Positions 43,079-43,275 of a stretch of 43,275 nucleotides of DNA are shown here, piece by piece. The notes beneath the pieces are model-generated. The model did no database searches, was not told the DNA's origin, and saw only the letters and a list, made by a program, of their open reading frames with translations. The first letter of the stretch is position 1, and every line of letters begins with the position of its first letter. This stretch comes from Kiritimatiellia bacterium (lineage in GTDB: Bacteria > Verrucomicrobiota > Kiritimatiellia > RFP12 > UBA1067), in contig JAFRDO010000060.1 of assembly GCA_017403825.1 (NCBI GenBank), positions 1-43,275 on the forward strand. Reading direction: 5' to 3'. The position numbers were made by a program, and so were the translations under genes.

Positions 43079-43087
43079 AGTATATCA
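43079..43087 (-). promoter_or_regulatory. extended -10 of the giant surface protein, leaderless type
   Basis: TGATATACT is read on the minus strand (hexamer 43079-43084), ending 7 nt before the ATG at 43071. The -35 region has no clear match. It is divergent from the promoter of the partial gene at 43213. Confidence 0.45.
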
Positions 43088-43176
43088 CATAAAAACCCTC
43101 AGAGGCTAATTCGGGCGCATCTCTGATTTTTAACGGGTGCACCGAGAAAATTATGCAGGCGCCCCAAAATTTCCGC

Positions 43177-43205
43177 TTGCACTTTCGGTACGCATATACT
43201 ATAAT
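43177..43205 (+). promoter_or_regulatory. promoter of the partial gene at the window end
   Basis: TTGCAC (43177-43182), a 17-nt spacer and TATAAT (43200-43205) make a near-consensus promoter. The -10 ends 7 nt before the ATG at 43213, pointing to a leaderless transcript. Confidence 0.6.
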
Positions 43206-43212
43206 ATATGCC

Positions 43213-43275
43213 ATGAAAAGCAAATCATCGAAAAAGGTCCGTTCCCGCGCAGAGATACTTGCCGAGATAGCAGCG
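43213..43275 (+). CDS. N-terminal fragment of an unknown gene, cut by the window end
   Basis: The first 21 codons of a frame that runs off the window: a basic, Lys/Ser-rich start (MKSKSSKKVRSRAE) leading into an alanine/isoleucine helix. It has no recognisable domain in this length. It is supported by a good promoter directly upstream and by divergence from the surface-protein operon. Confidence 0.5.
   Translation, partial: MKSKSSKKVRSRAEILAEIAA

Overview
The window looks like chromosome from a GC-rich, host- or sediment-associated PVC bacterium, most likely Kiritimatiellae/Lentisphaerae (Verrucomicrobiota). The pointers are a PEP-CTERM protein, a very large secreted protein with thrombospondin type 3 Ca-binding repeats, several lipoproteins and an outer-membrane barrel (so two membranes), two large secreted glycoside-hydrolase-like proteins, and a ClpC/McsA-type locus. 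This placement is inferred from gene content; no rRNA or ribosomal protein marker is present to prove it.

Layout. 1-243: no gene, one possible terminator. 244-1932 (minus): infA, yebC and an RluA-type pseudouridine synthase. 2000-5171 (minus): a tightly coupled set of L-rhamnose isomerase, an SDR of FolM/PTR1 type and a QueH-BirA fusion; the BirA half is invaded by copies of a 13-bp palindrome. 5282-6712 (minus): outer-membrane beta-barrel. 6792-13289 (plus): ileS, a hybrid McsA/McsB-C-terminal protein and clpC. 13301-19333 (minus): panB followed by an envelope cluster (YcfL-like, LA_2272-repeat protein, LpoB-like, CsgG-like, COG3014-like). 19371-21499 (minus): orphan PotD-type lipoprotein coupled to a phytase-like lipoprotein. 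21610-24407 (minus): metG and a PIG-L/LmbE deacetylase, each apparently its own unit. 24461-32034 (minus): CBM9-like/TIM-barrel protein, GH-A-clan glycosidase and the helicase HrpB.

32143-34093 is a small accessory island: tRNA-Pro(UGG), a frameshifted IS3-family orfA relic abutting the tRNA 3' end, and an AbiEi/AbiEii toxin-antitoxin pair with a candidate operator. 34139-38981 (plus) is an operon of two acyl-CoA synthetases and cupin regulators. Its second gene fuses an HTH-cupin regulator to an acyl-CoA synthetase, and it is preceded by a leader that resembles an Ile/Leu attenuator. 38999-43071 (minus) is a surface-protein pair: a giant TSP3/beta-helix protein whose trypsin-like C-terminus is split by a frameshift at a G7 tract, and a coupled PEP-CTERM protein. 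A partial gene starts at 43213.

The points I find most interesting are the kinase-less McsA-McsB hybrid beside clpC, the attenuator-like leader before the acyl-CoA synthetase/HTH-cupin operon (possible activation of branched short-chain acids for amino-acid synthesis), the palindrome that stays readable in three frames inside birA, and the G7 frameshift in the surface protease. Many promoters share an extended -10 (TGnTATAaT), and several lie so close to the start codon that the mRNAs may be leaderless.
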